DNA of 64,000 bases from Pogostemon cablin (Eukaryota; Streptophyta; Magnoliopsida; Lamiales; Lamiaceae), in the NCBI GenBank assembly GCA_023678885.1, contig CM042993.1:7152501-7216500 (forward strand), read 5' to 3'. Within the stretch, counting starts at the first letter, position 1. Every line of letters begins with the position of its first letter. The position numbers were made by a program, and so were the translations under genes. The notes beneath the pieces were generated by a model, which saw only the letters and a program-made list of their open reading frames with translations, was not told the DNA's origin and ran no database searches. Positions 33,701-44,187 of this stretch are shown one piece after another.

Positions 33701-36391
33701 CAATTATTCTCATTGATTCAATACTTATTCTCCACCAATCAATCACTTTCAATTCCATTGTAATTGGTCTTCTTAATGATATTCTTTACAATTCCAATCG
33801 AAGAATTCGAACCAAATGACCCCTAAGTCTCTATATACTCTCTCCGTCCCACAATAAACTTCACACTTTCTGTTTCCATCCGTCCCACAATAATTTGCAC
33901 TACCAAAAAAAAAGAAACATGCATCATATCAATTTCTTATTAGGAGTATTGTACATATATTCATATGTATATATATGTACAATACTCCTAATATTTCTAA
34001 CCTTAAAAGTACATCTTAATTACAAGTTTACCACTCTCACTTAACACAAATAACATACTTTATAATTTGTTTATTACCTTAAAATACCATATTTCCCTCC
34101 AAAAGTTAATAAAATTGGTTAAAAAATAACTTTTCTTAAATTTCGTATCTACAATAACGGTGCAAGTTATTGTGGGACGGAGGGAGTTCATCATGGAGAG
34201 AATGAGAGAGAGTGAGTGAATGAGCATTTAATCCTAGTGTGTGTGTATATGTGTGTGTAGGGTTTACTCTTGTGTACATGATAAATATTCCAAGAGTTGT
34301 ATTTGTTGAAGAGGAACGAACTATCTTTTAATGGAATTTTGTTAATTTGTAACATACTAAGTATTTGGTTTCTCAACTCATAAAACCAGTTGATTTTCCT
34401 TTTCCTGCCCTCTTGAGATATATATTAGTTAGTTAATTAAAGTGGCAATACTACTAATTCTCTACATACCATTTATTGCTGCATGCACGATTCAAGCTTA
34501 AGTTACGTACATCCATTGATAAATACTCCCTCCTTCCCGTTATAATGATTACACTTCCTTTGTAATTTACTAATGAAGCGTCAACCTTGAAATGGCACGG
34601 AGTGAGCATTAAACAGTGTACGAGAAAGGAAAATAATCCAAGTAGCTAAATTTACTACTGCTAATTAAACTCAAATATATTAACACATTATAATTAACAT
34701 GCTAATAAGTACGTTGATCAGTGTATTTCAATGAGGACAGGAATAAACTGGACAATGCATTTTTATTTTATTTTAAATGCAAAACAAAATCGTTGAGACC
34801 AATATCAGACCATGTTCAACATAATTCCATTAAAGAATAGCTTCGATCGTTCGTCTTGATCAAAAAGGATTTTTGGAATATATTTTCATAGAACGAAGCC
34901 AGTTGAGTTAAGTTGATGGTTTGAGGATCAACTTTGCAGTTGGATATGCATTTTTGTTCTTCTATTGACTCTATCTTCTTCTTCTAGTTTCTTAGTTTCT
35001 TTTTAATTATAATTGGTCATTTGTTATATGTATGATTAATCTTTGAAATGTAATTGCTAGTTTTGGCAAAGGGAAGCAGAAACTTTAAGGCAACAATTAC
35101 AAGATTTGCAGGAGAATCATAGGTAAAGTCTTAACACAAACATTCTTATAAACCCGGTTTACATAATTTAATATGTGAATTCGGGTCTTTTCTTACTCTG
35201 AACCCTATGGTCCCCCTTCCAATCTTATATACCCTATGTATTGCTAGGGGTTTAAATTAAAGGAGGACCACAGGGTTTACATCGAGACTAACTCAAGTCT
35301 AGTACTCATTGCACCATCACTATGAAAAACATGACTTCCTTAATTAATTCACTTCCTGATTGATTCTATTCTACGTACGTACGACGTAGTCGTCTCTGAT
35401 CATATTACATTACATTAACATGCATGTAATATAAGACAGAAAATTGATGGGAGAAGAACTGTATGGATTGAGTGTCAAAGATCTTCAAAGATTAGAAAAC
35501 CAACTGGAGATGAGTCTACGAGGCGTTCGTATGAAAAAGGTATTTCGATTTTATTACATTAACCATCTTTTATTTCTCATGAACTAATCACCCCCATGAT
35601 CACATAACAGGAACAGTTATTGAATGAGGAGATTCAAGAGCTAAATCGAAAGGTAAATGAATTAATTAACATCATTAAAATTGTGTAATAATAAGTACAT
35701 GCATGCATGATGTTTGACTCAACATTTATTATCAGGGAAATTTGATCCACCAAGAAAACATAGAGCTGTATAAGAAGGTAAAACTCAATGAACAAGGAAG
35801 CATGGATTTATATAGAAAGGTATTTACATATCATTCATTGGAATTTAAAACCGAATTAAGTAGTCCTATACTTTTTTACTTTATTTGAAACAGACTCGAG
35901 AAAGTTATAAAAAAATTCTTTTAGTCCCATAACTTTTAAAATTGCGTCAATGTTGATCAAACATCGCCTGAAATAAAAAATTTTGCCAGAATTGTTAACA
36001 TTTTGACAAAAAATTTGCCATTTCTGGCGAAATTTGAATTAAATTGACGCTAATTGGGACTGTAGGACTAAATTGGTACTTTTAACTTTGTTGGGATCGT
36101 TTCTAATATAGTAAAAAAAAAGGGAATGTTTTGAATTTTAACTCCAATAATTGTAATTATAGGAGTAATTAATAACTTAATTCCTGGATATATAAACCAT
36201 TAATACGAGTGGTGCATTAATATGTTGTACCTCAGGCTTATGGTGGAAGGGAGCTAAGTTCAGAAAATGAAAGTAGTACCTTTCTTTCATCTGCTAATTT
36301 CAATCTGCATGCACCAATCCAGCTTCAACTAAGCCAACCAACACCTCAAGATCATATCCAAACACTACCAAGTGCAACTCAATCAAGGTAA
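30729..36391 (+). CDS. MADS-box transcription factor, AGL17/ANR1 clade (type II MIKC)
   Basis: DNA-binding regulator; relatives act in root nitrate response, flowering time and stomatal development. Coding exons are 30729-30910, 33118-33196, 35061-35122, 35440-35539, 35611-35652, 35736-35819 and 36236-36391, total 234 codons before TAA, normal for the clade. All junctions are GT-AG and in frame. MADS domain: residues 1-60, opening MGRGKIVIQRIDNSTSRQVT, with FSKRRSGLLKKARELAILCD. The I region follows (MKSVIERYTR). The K domain, about residues 88-170, includes HRKLMGEELYGLSVKDLQ and LENQLEMSLRGVRMKK. GNLIHQENIELYKK places it near AGL16/ANR1. The C-terminal part is Gln/Ser-rich (APIQLQLSQPTPQ). 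Introns 1 (2.2 kb) and 2 (1.9 kb) are long; intron 1 carries CACTA-like repeats, intron 2 a MITE. The TAA overlaps an AG|GTAAAA donor, so a further exon is possible. An upstream in-frame TTG is not a start. Confidence 0.92.
32085..32340. repeat. Decayed MITE in intron 1 of the MADS gene
   Basis: GTAAACCGG, TAGTCCCCCCTTCCAATCCT and a TTTAAATTAAAG(A/G)AGGA block recur at 35150-35290 in intron 3 (there GGTCCCCCTTCCAATCTT and TTTAAATTAAAGGAGGA). So two introns of this gene carry members of one repeat family. Confidence 0.5.
32814..33075. repeat. CACTA-like remnant in intron 1 of the MADS gene
   Basis: Starts CACTAAAAAAAC. Inside, ACAATGAAATATTTATCAAA and TTTTGTTG(T/C)TAAATATTTT occur twice, with GTTGGTAAAAAA-type modules akin to the 18.3 kb MITE. 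The right end is unclear. It ends about 45 bases before the exon 2 acceptor. Confidence 0.4.
33838..34186. mobile_element. Stowaway-type MITE in intron 2 of the MADS gene
   Basis: Ends CTCTCTCCGTCCCACAATAA and TTATTGTGGGACGGAGGGAG. The interior contains a separate palindrome (TAGGAGTATTGTACATATAT and its complement, 33940-33995), suggesting a further small insertion. A short degenerate relative (CTCCCTCCTTCCCG ... GCACGGAGTGAG) lies at 34526-34605. Confidence 0.75.
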
Positions 36392-36509
36392 AAATCTTTT
36401 TATATATATATTCCACAAATTTTGAATTAATTTAATAGTGTAATTGAGTCACATTAATTTCATTCAAAATTTCATGTGTCATCTTTAGTATTTCATCTCC
36501 TCTGTTATA

Positions 36510-36734
36510 CTCCCTCCGTCCCAACTTAAGAGTCTCATTTGCTTTTGGGCACGTGGATTAAAGAGTATTATTATTTAATGTGTAGTGGGTAGCTGTATTA
36601 GTGGGTGTGGGGCCCATGTTTTAATTGTATTAGTGGGTGTGGGTGGGTCCCATGTGTCCAAAAAAGGAAATGAGACTCTTTGGGTGGGACGACCAAAATG
36701 GTAAAATGACCCTCTTAACCTGGGACGGAGGGAG
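36510..36734. mobile_element. Stowaway-type MITE
   Basis: Ends CTCCCTCCGTCCCAACTTAA and CTGGGACGGAGGGAG, TA on both flanks. First of a cluster just 3' of the MADS stop codon. Confidence 0.85.
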
Positions 36735-36776
36735 TATTGTTGAATGAAGGACATTTTTTTTAAAAAAAAAAAATCT

Positions 36777-37038
36777 CTCCTCCGTCCCACAAAAGTTTGC
36801 ATGCCTCTTCCAACACGAAAATTAAGAAAAGTGATAACTTTTAGAGATATTATGGTATTTTTTGGTAATAAATAAATGATAAAGTATGTTTGGTGTGTTA
36901 GGTAAAGGTAGTCTTTTTGTAAATAAAGTGTATGGGGAAGGGTGATTGTGTTTGACTTTTTGCTTTATTTGAAATGTGCAAATTTTTGTGGGACAACCCA
37001 AAATAGAAAGTGTGACATCTGAAATGGAACGGAGGAAG
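36777..37038. mobile_element. Stowaway-type MITE
   Basis: Ends CTCCTCCGTCCCACAAAAG and GGAACGGAGGAAG with internal pairing (CACAAAAGTTTGCA / GCAAATTTTTGTGGGAC). It follows a poly(A)-like run after the previous copy. Confidence 0.7.
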
Positions 37039-37061
37039 TAAAAAAATACTATAGCATATTA

Positions 37062-37382
37062 CTCCCTCCGTCCCGGGAAGTATTTCGCGTATTGGTGTGC
37101 GCGGAGTTTAAGAAAATTTTGTATTTTTATGTATAAAGTAAGAAAGAGAATATATATTTTAGTTGATTTAATGAAAAAGGTGTGTAAAGTTATTGAGAGA
37201 TGTGGAAAAAGTGTGTAAAGTTTTTGGGAGATGTGAAAAAGTAAGTATTATATTGGGATATGTGTAAAAAGTGAGTATTAGTATAATGTATTTTTTACCA
37301 AATTTAGCAAAAGTAAAGTGTGAAATACTTTGAGGGACGGATGAAAAAGGAAAGTGTGAAATACTTTGGGGGACGGAGGGAG
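37062..37382. mobile_element. Stowaway-type MITE
   Basis: Ends CTCCCTCCGTCCCGGGAAG and GGGGGACGGAGGGAG with TA flanks. It shares its interior with 29776-30071, so this subfamily inserted on both sides of the MADS gene. Confidence 0.85.
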
Positions 37383-37507
37383 TATTCTTTAAGGGTTGTG
37401 GTTAATTTTTTTACACTAGACTTAAAATTTTTAATTTTCTCCAAAGTAGTATATAAAATTCTCATATAGATCTTAATTATTGAGAGCTGTATCCTACATA
37501 GTACATA

Positions 37508-37733
37508 CTCCCTCCGTCCTTTATTAAGAGGGTCATTTGCTTTTTGATACGTAGATTAAGGAGTATTATTATTTAATGTGTAGTGGGTAGTTGTATTAGT
37601 AGGAGTGTGGGTCCAACATTTAATTGTATTAGAGGGGGTATGTGGGTCACATGTGTGTAAAAAATGAAATGGGACTCTTTGGGTGGGACGACCAAAATAA
37701 AAAAATGGTCCTCTTAGGCTGGGACGGATGAAG
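37508..37733. mobile_element. Stowaway-type MITE
   Basis: Ends CTCCCTCCGTCCTTTATTAA and CTGGGACGGATGAAG, TA flanks. Interior (GATTAAGGAGTATTATTATT, TTTAATGTGTAGTGGGTAG) is as in the copy at 36510-36734. Confidence 0.85.
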
Positions 37734-38164
37734 TATTCTTAAGCATGTGTATGAAATGGGACACTTGTCTCCCATCCCACCCCATGGAACATGAGATGTA
37801 ACATGAGGTGGAATAGGGGATTTTTGTTAATTCTTAAGGGCCCTTTTGCAGCAAATTAATCCTATCATTATCTGAAACACTAAGATTTTCTTGATAAGGT
37901 ATCTCATGAGACTGAAATTGTATAAGATGGTTTGTGAAACGTATTAAATGATAGTTGTTATATGGTTAAATTAAGTTTATTGAAAGTTAAAATATAAAAA
38001 ATGATGCATTAAATATTTTAGGATATTATAATATGATATATACTACAAACATAATTATCAATAAGCATAGTACTCTTATATTTTATCTATCTAAGTATGC
38101 TTTTATTATGAGTCGATCTGTCTCACAACTGGTCTCATGTATACTCATGTGCCCTTTCCAATTA

Positions 38165-38350
38165 CTCCCTCTGTACGCTTCTAAGGTGTCAATTTTACTA
38201 TTTTAGGGGTCTATTTTTCCTATTTAGTAAAAAAGTAAACAATATGGCCCACCACTTCCCTCTAATACAACTACCCACTTTACATATAATAATAATACTC
38301 CTTAATCCACGTGCAAAAAGTAAACGGACACCTTAGAATCGGACAAAGGG
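38165..38350. mobile_element. Stowaway-type MITE
   Basis: Ends CTCCCTCTGTACGCTTCTAA and TTAGAATCGGACAAAGGG, TA flanks. Short (186 bp) relative of the other copies. Confidence 0.75.
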
Positions 38351-39139
38351 TAATAAGTGATCAATATATTATTAAAAAATTAAAAAATAACTAGCTGACC
38401 TGTTATGGTGTTGTGGTTTAAACAGAAGGTAACAGTAGACAATAGTAGCAGCATGGCATGGGCTTCACAAGAATGATGAATCAGCCACGTGACATTTCTT
38501 GGATTTGGAGTGCAAATCATTTAAGAAATTACAAATATGGTGCTTTTCGATTGTGTAACAAAAATTAATACCACAGAAATTAACTTTAATCAATTCATCC
38601 AAATTGGCAGGAATTAATGTTATGGTTTCACTTCCATGAAAGCATAACTACGAGCAAGGAATTTACTACTGCCCTCTCTGCAATTAACGGCGATTTAAAT
38701 TTAAAAAATAAAATAAAAATCCCTTTTTTGTTTTTTATTTTGATAGAAAAAAATGGGTATATGGTTTTGATAGAAACATGGCTACGTTTGTTTGTTTGTT
38801 TTTTTTTTTATTATAGGTTTATAATTATTTTATTCATTCTTTATTTTAATTGGGGTTTAGTAAAACCATAGTACTCCATATTATGTAAATTTCACATTAT
38901 TAACATAATATCTTACCCTCTCACACGCATCACTCATACTCTTACACGATAATTTGACATAAAATTAGAGATTAAAACTTGTGTATTCTTGGGACACCGT
39001 GCCCTAAATCTCGCATTTTTTGAAAGTTATACCCTCTAGCAACGAAGGTGCCACATTGGGACCAAGGGCAGTGGGCCCCCCTCAACTTTTAACAATTTTT
39101 AATATATATATGTGTGTGTGAGATAATTATTACATAGTA
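38351..39139. other. 3' flank of the MADS locus, possible alternative last exon
   Basis: No independent gene is supported. At 38485-38524, after CAG, a frame in the phase needed by a splice at the MADS stop codon reads HVTFLGFGVQII and then TAA. This loosely resembles the LGLQL-type tail of ANR1-like proteins. The 84-codon frame at 38617-38871 is unrecognised. Confidence 0.3.
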
Positions 39140-39644
39140 CTCCCTCCGTCCCGCCCAAATAACACAATTTTACTATATTTGGCGTCCCGTCCAAATTGCA
39201 TCATTTTACTCTTTTAGTAAAAAAGGCTCACCAATGGCCACCACTACCCATCGCATCTCTCTAATACACCTACTCATTTTACATAAAATAATAATACTTC
39301 TTAATTTACGTGCAAAAAGCAAATACTCCCTCCGTCCTGAGTATTTTTACCCGTTTGTACGGGCACGGAGATTAAGACGTTTTATTTTTTTAATATATAA
39401 TGTAAGAGAAAGTATGGATAAATTAGTAATTTAAAAAGAAAAAGTGAATAAAGTTGTTGGGAATGATGAATAAAGTGTAAAAAAGTAGTTAAAGTTGTTG
39501 GGATTGTAAAAAGTAGATAATAAAATATTATGTATTTTTGTCAAAAATGAAATGGGTAAAAATACGTGGGACACCCCAAAATGGAAAGTGAGTAAAAATA
39601 CGTGGGACGGAGGGAGTAGTATTGTTTGCCTTGGACGGAGGGGG
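39140..39644. mobile_element. Stowaway-type MITE split by another Stowaway
   Basis: Outer ends CTCCCTCCGTCCCGCCC and CTTGGACGGAGGGGG with TA flanks. It is interrupted at 39326-39616. Confidence 0.8.
39326..39616. mobile_element. Stowaway-type MITE nested in 39140-39644
   Basis: Ends CTCCCTCCGTCCTGAGTA and GTGGGACGGAGGGAG with TA on both sides, inserted after GCAAA within the outer element. Confidence 0.85.
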
Positions 39645-39646
39645 TA

Positions 39647-40752
39647 TAAGTTTTCATGGTGTACCCCACCATTAGGGGTTCCCACCGCCCCTGCCCTGAA
39701 GATTGGTGGAGGAGATAAATCGCAGGATGTGCCTCAAGTGGCTTATAGAGAGGGCTCACTGTTTAACTTGTGTTTGCAAATGGTCAAATCCATGCCAAAG
39801 GCAGGATTCGAACCCCCACCCTACAGCAATCAAGCTCAATTAGAAGGTTTTTCCACCGTCCCTTCTATCACTTAACCTATGCGCAGAGGCAGAGTATAAG
39901 TTTTCATGGCCTAATGGAATGTGCATTCATTCTTTCAAACCGATGTCAATAGTTCGACCTTGAGCTACAACAATTCTCATTTAATTTCTTTCTCTTACTT
40001 ATTATATTTATATTTTACCTAAATTATAATTTATTATATGTTTTACTTTGTTTTCCTTATATTTATTGTATGTTTTACTTTGTTTTCCTTTAATTTTATT
40101 TCTTTTTCTTACTTATTATATGTATATTTTCCCGTGACATGTATAATTTTTTTTTTCAGCTTTTGTTTTTCAATTTTGCTTCCCAGGCCTCCTTTTTTTA
40201 ATTTTGTTTTGGTTCTATTTTATTTCATTTGCTATATAGTATTTTTTTAATCTCCTTTTTTATTTCTTATTTTATTATTATTTTTATCTCGATAAACAAA
40301 TGAGAAAGGAACGGAAGAAGGATGTCTTTTCTATTCATATTGCTAAGTTTATTTGTTATAATATTATTATTTTTATCTCGAGAAACAAATGAAAAAATGT
40401 AAAATGTGTAATAGAACGGAAGGAGGATGTCTTTTCTATAAATATTGCTAAGTAATCGGGGCCCTGGATAAAGATCCTGGCACCGTCCATGCCCTTTAGT
40501 ATAAGAATGTGTACCCTCTATTTTCTAAAAAAAAAAAAAATTAATCAAACATTTATACTATTCATATTTCAGACAATCTTTTCAATGAAAAATTTATACA
40601 CTTATTAATTAAAGTGTATAACTTTTAGAACAAAATATTATACTCTTATACACATTATGCACCCGGGGACACAAGAGACCTACTCAAAGTTAAAATCTAC
40701 CTACTTAAATCTTCAAATCAAACAAAGATTAATACTATTTGTTAAATGACAA
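39647..40752. other. Intergenic, T-rich, no gene seen
   Basis: A tRNA-like B-box GGATTCGAACCCCCACC at about 39804 may mark an old SINE. From 39960 to 40440 the sequence is very T-rich, with repeated TTTACTTTGTTTTCCTT and CGA(T/G)AAACAAATGA blocks. At 40455-40682 is a partial member of the TGTGC(G/A)CCCGG MITE family. Confidence 0.4.
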
Positions 40753-40981
40753 AGACTTGTGTGAGATCGTCTCATGCAGGTTATTCTGCGAAACGGATAA
40801 GAGGTGATAATATTTTAATAAAAATAGGATATTCCATTAATGAAAAGTAATAATGATGCAGTAAATTATTTCATGAACAATTTACAGTATAAATGAAAAG
40901 TAATAACATATTAATTAAAAAGTAATAATTAATTACAAATGAATAAAATTATCTCACCATGAAATCGTCTCACACAAGACT
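40753..40981. mobile_element. MITE with AGACTTGTGTGAGA ends
   Basis: The left end AGACTTGTGTGAGATCGTCT and the reversed right end AGTCTTGTGTGAGACGATTT are inverted repeats. The interior holds several AAAAGTAATAA units. It is the best-preserved member of the family whose GTGATAA motif is scattered at 200-780, 11110-11270, 31930-32060 and 47590-47740. The target duplication is unclear. Confidence 0.7.
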
Positions 40982-42187
40982 ACCCATTTTTTAGGTGGAC
41001 TAAATCTACATAATTCTAAATCTTCATTTTTTATTCCTACTTAAATTCAAAATAAACATAAATTTTGACTGAATAAAAATAGGGTGGTGCTATTGTCACC
41101 AACTTTAAAACAAAACGAAAACAAAACAAAGTTTCGAGGGATGGCAAATAAAAATAATACTCAATATGTTTTTGATATAGATGTATACAGGTTCAATTCG
41201 GTTCAAAAGTATACTGTTATTATCTTTTAAAAAAAACTTTCATAATAAAAATTAATGCTTTTGATTTTTAAATTTCAAATTTCATTTTCCTTGGCCAATA
41301 AAAATATTTCATTAATTTTCTTGATAGATCGATTGAGTGTCTTTTCAATAAAAATTAATATTCTTTTTAAATTAAATAAATATATTTTACAATAAAATAT
41401 TATGCCTTTTTGTATACTAAATCAATCTTATCAATTAAATACTAGTATTACACAAATATAGGATTTTTAGCAAATAGAATCCGGCTGAATAGTTGGGTTA
41501 ACTATAATCGGGCTGAAAAGTTGGGTTAATTGGGTCATATTGGAAAATGGACTATGGGCTCAAAACAAGTACTAGAATTGACCCGTTGTGGGTATGGGCT
41601 ACTAGCTGAGGATGTTGGGGTTTGAGCTTTCTTTTTTCAAGAACTACTTGTTATTCATCTAATATTGTAACACATAAAATGATGTATCAAAATAACACAT
41701 AAAATTCATTAAGTATCATTCATTCAATGTTGTGGTACAGAAAATGATGTTCCAAAATAACACGTAAAATTCGAAAGGAAGGATATTATACATAAAACAA
41801 CACAAATACTATACTATTTGTAACTGCACAACCCTAGTATTTGCCTTGATTATTTGGTTCATATTTAAACAGTCACCATAATCCTCATTCCATCTCATCA
41901 AGACTTGACTATCGACAGTATTCAAATACATACAATAATCATGAATAAAATGGCATAATGATTAATGAATGTGCAAAATACGAGTTCATCAATCATTTAA
42001 AAACGTCTTTGTGTAAAGTATTTTAAAACTAAAACGGTTGACAAATCTGAATACACTAATAAATAAATAACAAATTTATCTTAAATCGAAACATTATATA
42101 CTCCATGGAGTATATATTAGAAAAATACTAAGTTATTATGAATGGAAAAATAAACAGAGTATATGACCCAATTTTACAATTTTTGAA
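40982..42187. other. Intergenic, AT-rich, no gene seen
   Basis: A short repeat CGGGCTGAAAAGTTGGGTTA-like (41480-41530) and a repeat of AACACATAAAATTC-like blocks (41690-41775) are the only structures noticed. Confidence 0.35.
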
Positions 42188-42460
42188 AGGCAAAAACTTG
42201 TGTGCACCAGGTTCACTGGCACACTCCTGTGTGCCTTTAAAATTTTGTGTTAAATTATATACCCTTTAGTATAAAGATGTGTATCATTTACTTTTCGAAG
42301 AAAAATAAAAAATATTAATAAAAAGTGTATACCCTTTAGAACAAAATGATGTACCCTTACTAATTAAAATATATACTATTTAGAACAAAACAATGTACCC
42401 ATACACATAATACTAAATTCTAAAGGTCACGGTGTGCTCCGGATGCAATCAAGCCTCACT
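42188..42460. mobile_element. MITE of the TGTGCRCCCGG family
   Basis: The left arm AGGCAAAAACTTGTGTGCAC and the reversed right arm AGTGAGGCTTGATTGCATCC are imperfect inverted repeats. The interior repeats ATACCCTTTAGTATAAAGAT and TATACCCTTTAGAACAAAAT-type blocks, shared with 40495-40650. Confidence 0.5.
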
Positions 42461-42984
42461 CTTTTTGAAAAAGATAAAATTTACAAAAATACTATGATTT
42501 GAAATTAAAATAATTTATTAACGGATAAATTGATGTTTAGTTTTTTTAGTGTGAAGGGTTAGGTAAAGACATTAAAAAGGAAAAAAATCATAGTAATAAT
42601 GTGTGTACAAGGGAATTAAGGATGGGACTAATAATAAGTAATAGCTGACTAATGGCTACAGGTTTTAACTGCTCTATGTTTTTATTATTATTTCTTTTTA
42701 AATTCAAGCATTTCTCATTTTTTCTCTCTCTTACTCCTAATCTTTTATCTTACTTTTAAATTTCTTGATTATTATAATACCACTTTTTAATTTATAATAT
42801 AAATAAATTCACAAAATCATCTAATTTTCATAATTATCCTCTATAATAACCAACAAACCAAAATCATGACATCATAATCTAAATTACCTTCTACTAAAAA
42901 GATTACAAAATCAACACTCAAATTAAGCTGAAACCAAAACTTAGCAAAGATATTATACACTGTTGTGTTTAATCCACTTCTAAG

Positions 42985-43039
42985 GCTGGCAATTCTTAGC
43001 TTGAAAGGGGCTGGCAATTCTTAGCTTGAAAGGGGCTGG
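42985..43039 (+). repeat. Perfect 28-bp tandem duplication
   Basis: GGCTGGCAATTCTTAGCTTG with AAAGGGGCT follows itself directly, a small tandem duplication. The surrounding sequence from 42461 to 43284 shows no gene and contains the 3' flank of the minus-strand gene at 43285. Confidence 0.85.
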
Positions 43040-43284
43040 AAATCATCGCTCTTCTAATTAAATTTTCTTTTAATCATTCCATTCATTATAAAATTTATGC
43101 AAAAACCGGATTTTCACAACTGAAAATTACGTGCAAAAAATCAGACGATAATGTTCTGACAAATGCTCAACAGAACAGCATATACAAACTCACTCCATTG
43201 ATGGATCTAAAAACTAATCCATAATTCTCAAATTAAAACAAAAAAAAGGATTAATTCGTATACATACAGTTAAAACGGCGTCGC

Positions 43285-43581
43285 CTAAGATCTGGATAAG
43301 TACCGGAATCGAGAGAACTCATCGTCCGTACGGCAACCTTCATCGAAGTTCTGAGAGTAGCTAACGGCGTCGTACTGGAAGGTAAGAGGCTTTGGTTGGG
43401 AATAAATACTCTTGCTCTCGCTCACTATCTTCCGGAAGAGCTTGCGCAGCTTTCGGTTGCGGTGGCAGTTATCGGCGGCGGCGGCGGTTTGAATGCGGGC
43501 GTAGTCGTCGTGGACGGGGACGCAGGAGGGCGACATGCAGCCGGAGAAGTAGGAGGAGCGGCGGTGGGTGAGATCGGCCAT
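43285..43581 (-). CDS. Small conserved plant protein of unknown function
   Basis: A 98-codon intronless frame. I start at the ATG at 43581, giving MADLTHRRSSYFSGCMSPSC. The frame stays open upstream to an ATG at 43686, but the extra 35 residues look like translated leader. The protein continues VPVHDDYARI, then an Ala-rich linker, then a basic segment RNRKLRKLFRKIVSESKSIY, then PLTFQYDAVSYSQNFDEGC and a polar tail. The pattern FSGCMSPSCVPVH plus FxYDAxSYSxNFDEG is one I recall from short uncharacterised proteins across dicots; I can name no function. The basic helix and two Cys near the N terminus are the only hints. A TATA-like CATATAAATATAG (minus strand) lies at about 43792-43805. The 149-codon plus-strand frame at 43396-43845 is its antisense shadow. 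Confidence 0.75.
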   Translation of the reverse strand: MADLTHRRSSYFSGCMSPSCVPVHDDYARIQTAAAADNCHRNRKLRKLFRKIVSESKSIYSQPKPLTFQYDAVSYSQNFDEGCRTDDEFSRFRYLSRS

Positions 43582-43919
43582 ATCTGGAAGAGAATAATAG
43601 TAATTTGGAAGCTTTGGGGGAAAGGCATCCAATGTGGGGAGAAAAGTTATCTTGTATGGTGGTTTGGTTTTCTGTGGGCCTTTCAAGTTTTTGAGATGGA
43701 TAATGGGAGGTTTGTTACTCGTACCGAAGAAGATATAGAATATGCAATTTTTATTCCCAATACTTTTATCTTTTTTCTATGCTCTGCTAATTTCTATATT
43801 TATATGGGTAATGGGATAATTTTTTTTCTTTCTTTTTTTAATTAGGCATGAAACTGACTTATAAATGTAATTCTAGAGTCCAACTAATGTAATTCAAGAG
43901 TCCATCTACTTATTTATTA

Positions 43920-44185
43920 CTCCCTCCATCCTACAGTTATCTACACGGATAGATATGGAGTTTAATAAAAGTATTTTTGACTAATTTTATTAATTTTTTA
44001 GGGGTATTGTGATATTTTTAGGTAGTAAATAAATTATAAAGTATGATAGGTGTGTTAGGTGGAAGTGGTAATTTTGAAATTATGATAACTTTTGAGGTTT
44101 TTGAAATTTCCTTTTTTGGGTTGTGAAGATAAATGTAGGACAGACGAAAACGGAAAGTGTGAAGATAAGTGTGGGACGAAGGGAG
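43920..44185. mobile_element. Stowaway-type MITE
   Basis: Ends CTCCCTCCATCCTACAG and GTGTGGGACGAAGGGAG with TA on both flanks. It lies about 340 bases upstream of the minus-strand small gene, near its likely promoter. Confidence 0.8.
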
Positions 44186-44187
44186 TA

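Noticed and set aside
35880..36115. Possible small MITE in MADS intron 6
   Set aside because: TTAGTCCCATAACTTT and TAATTGGGACTGTAGGAC pair weakly; borders and duplication could not be defined.
39780..39850. tRNA gene suggested by GGATTCGAACCCCCACC
   Set aside because: Only a B-box-like sequence; no acceptor stem, anticodon arm or A box could be folded around it. It may be an old SINE.
43396..43845. 149-codon plus-strand frame
   Set aside because: Antisense shadow of the conserved small protein at 43285-43581.
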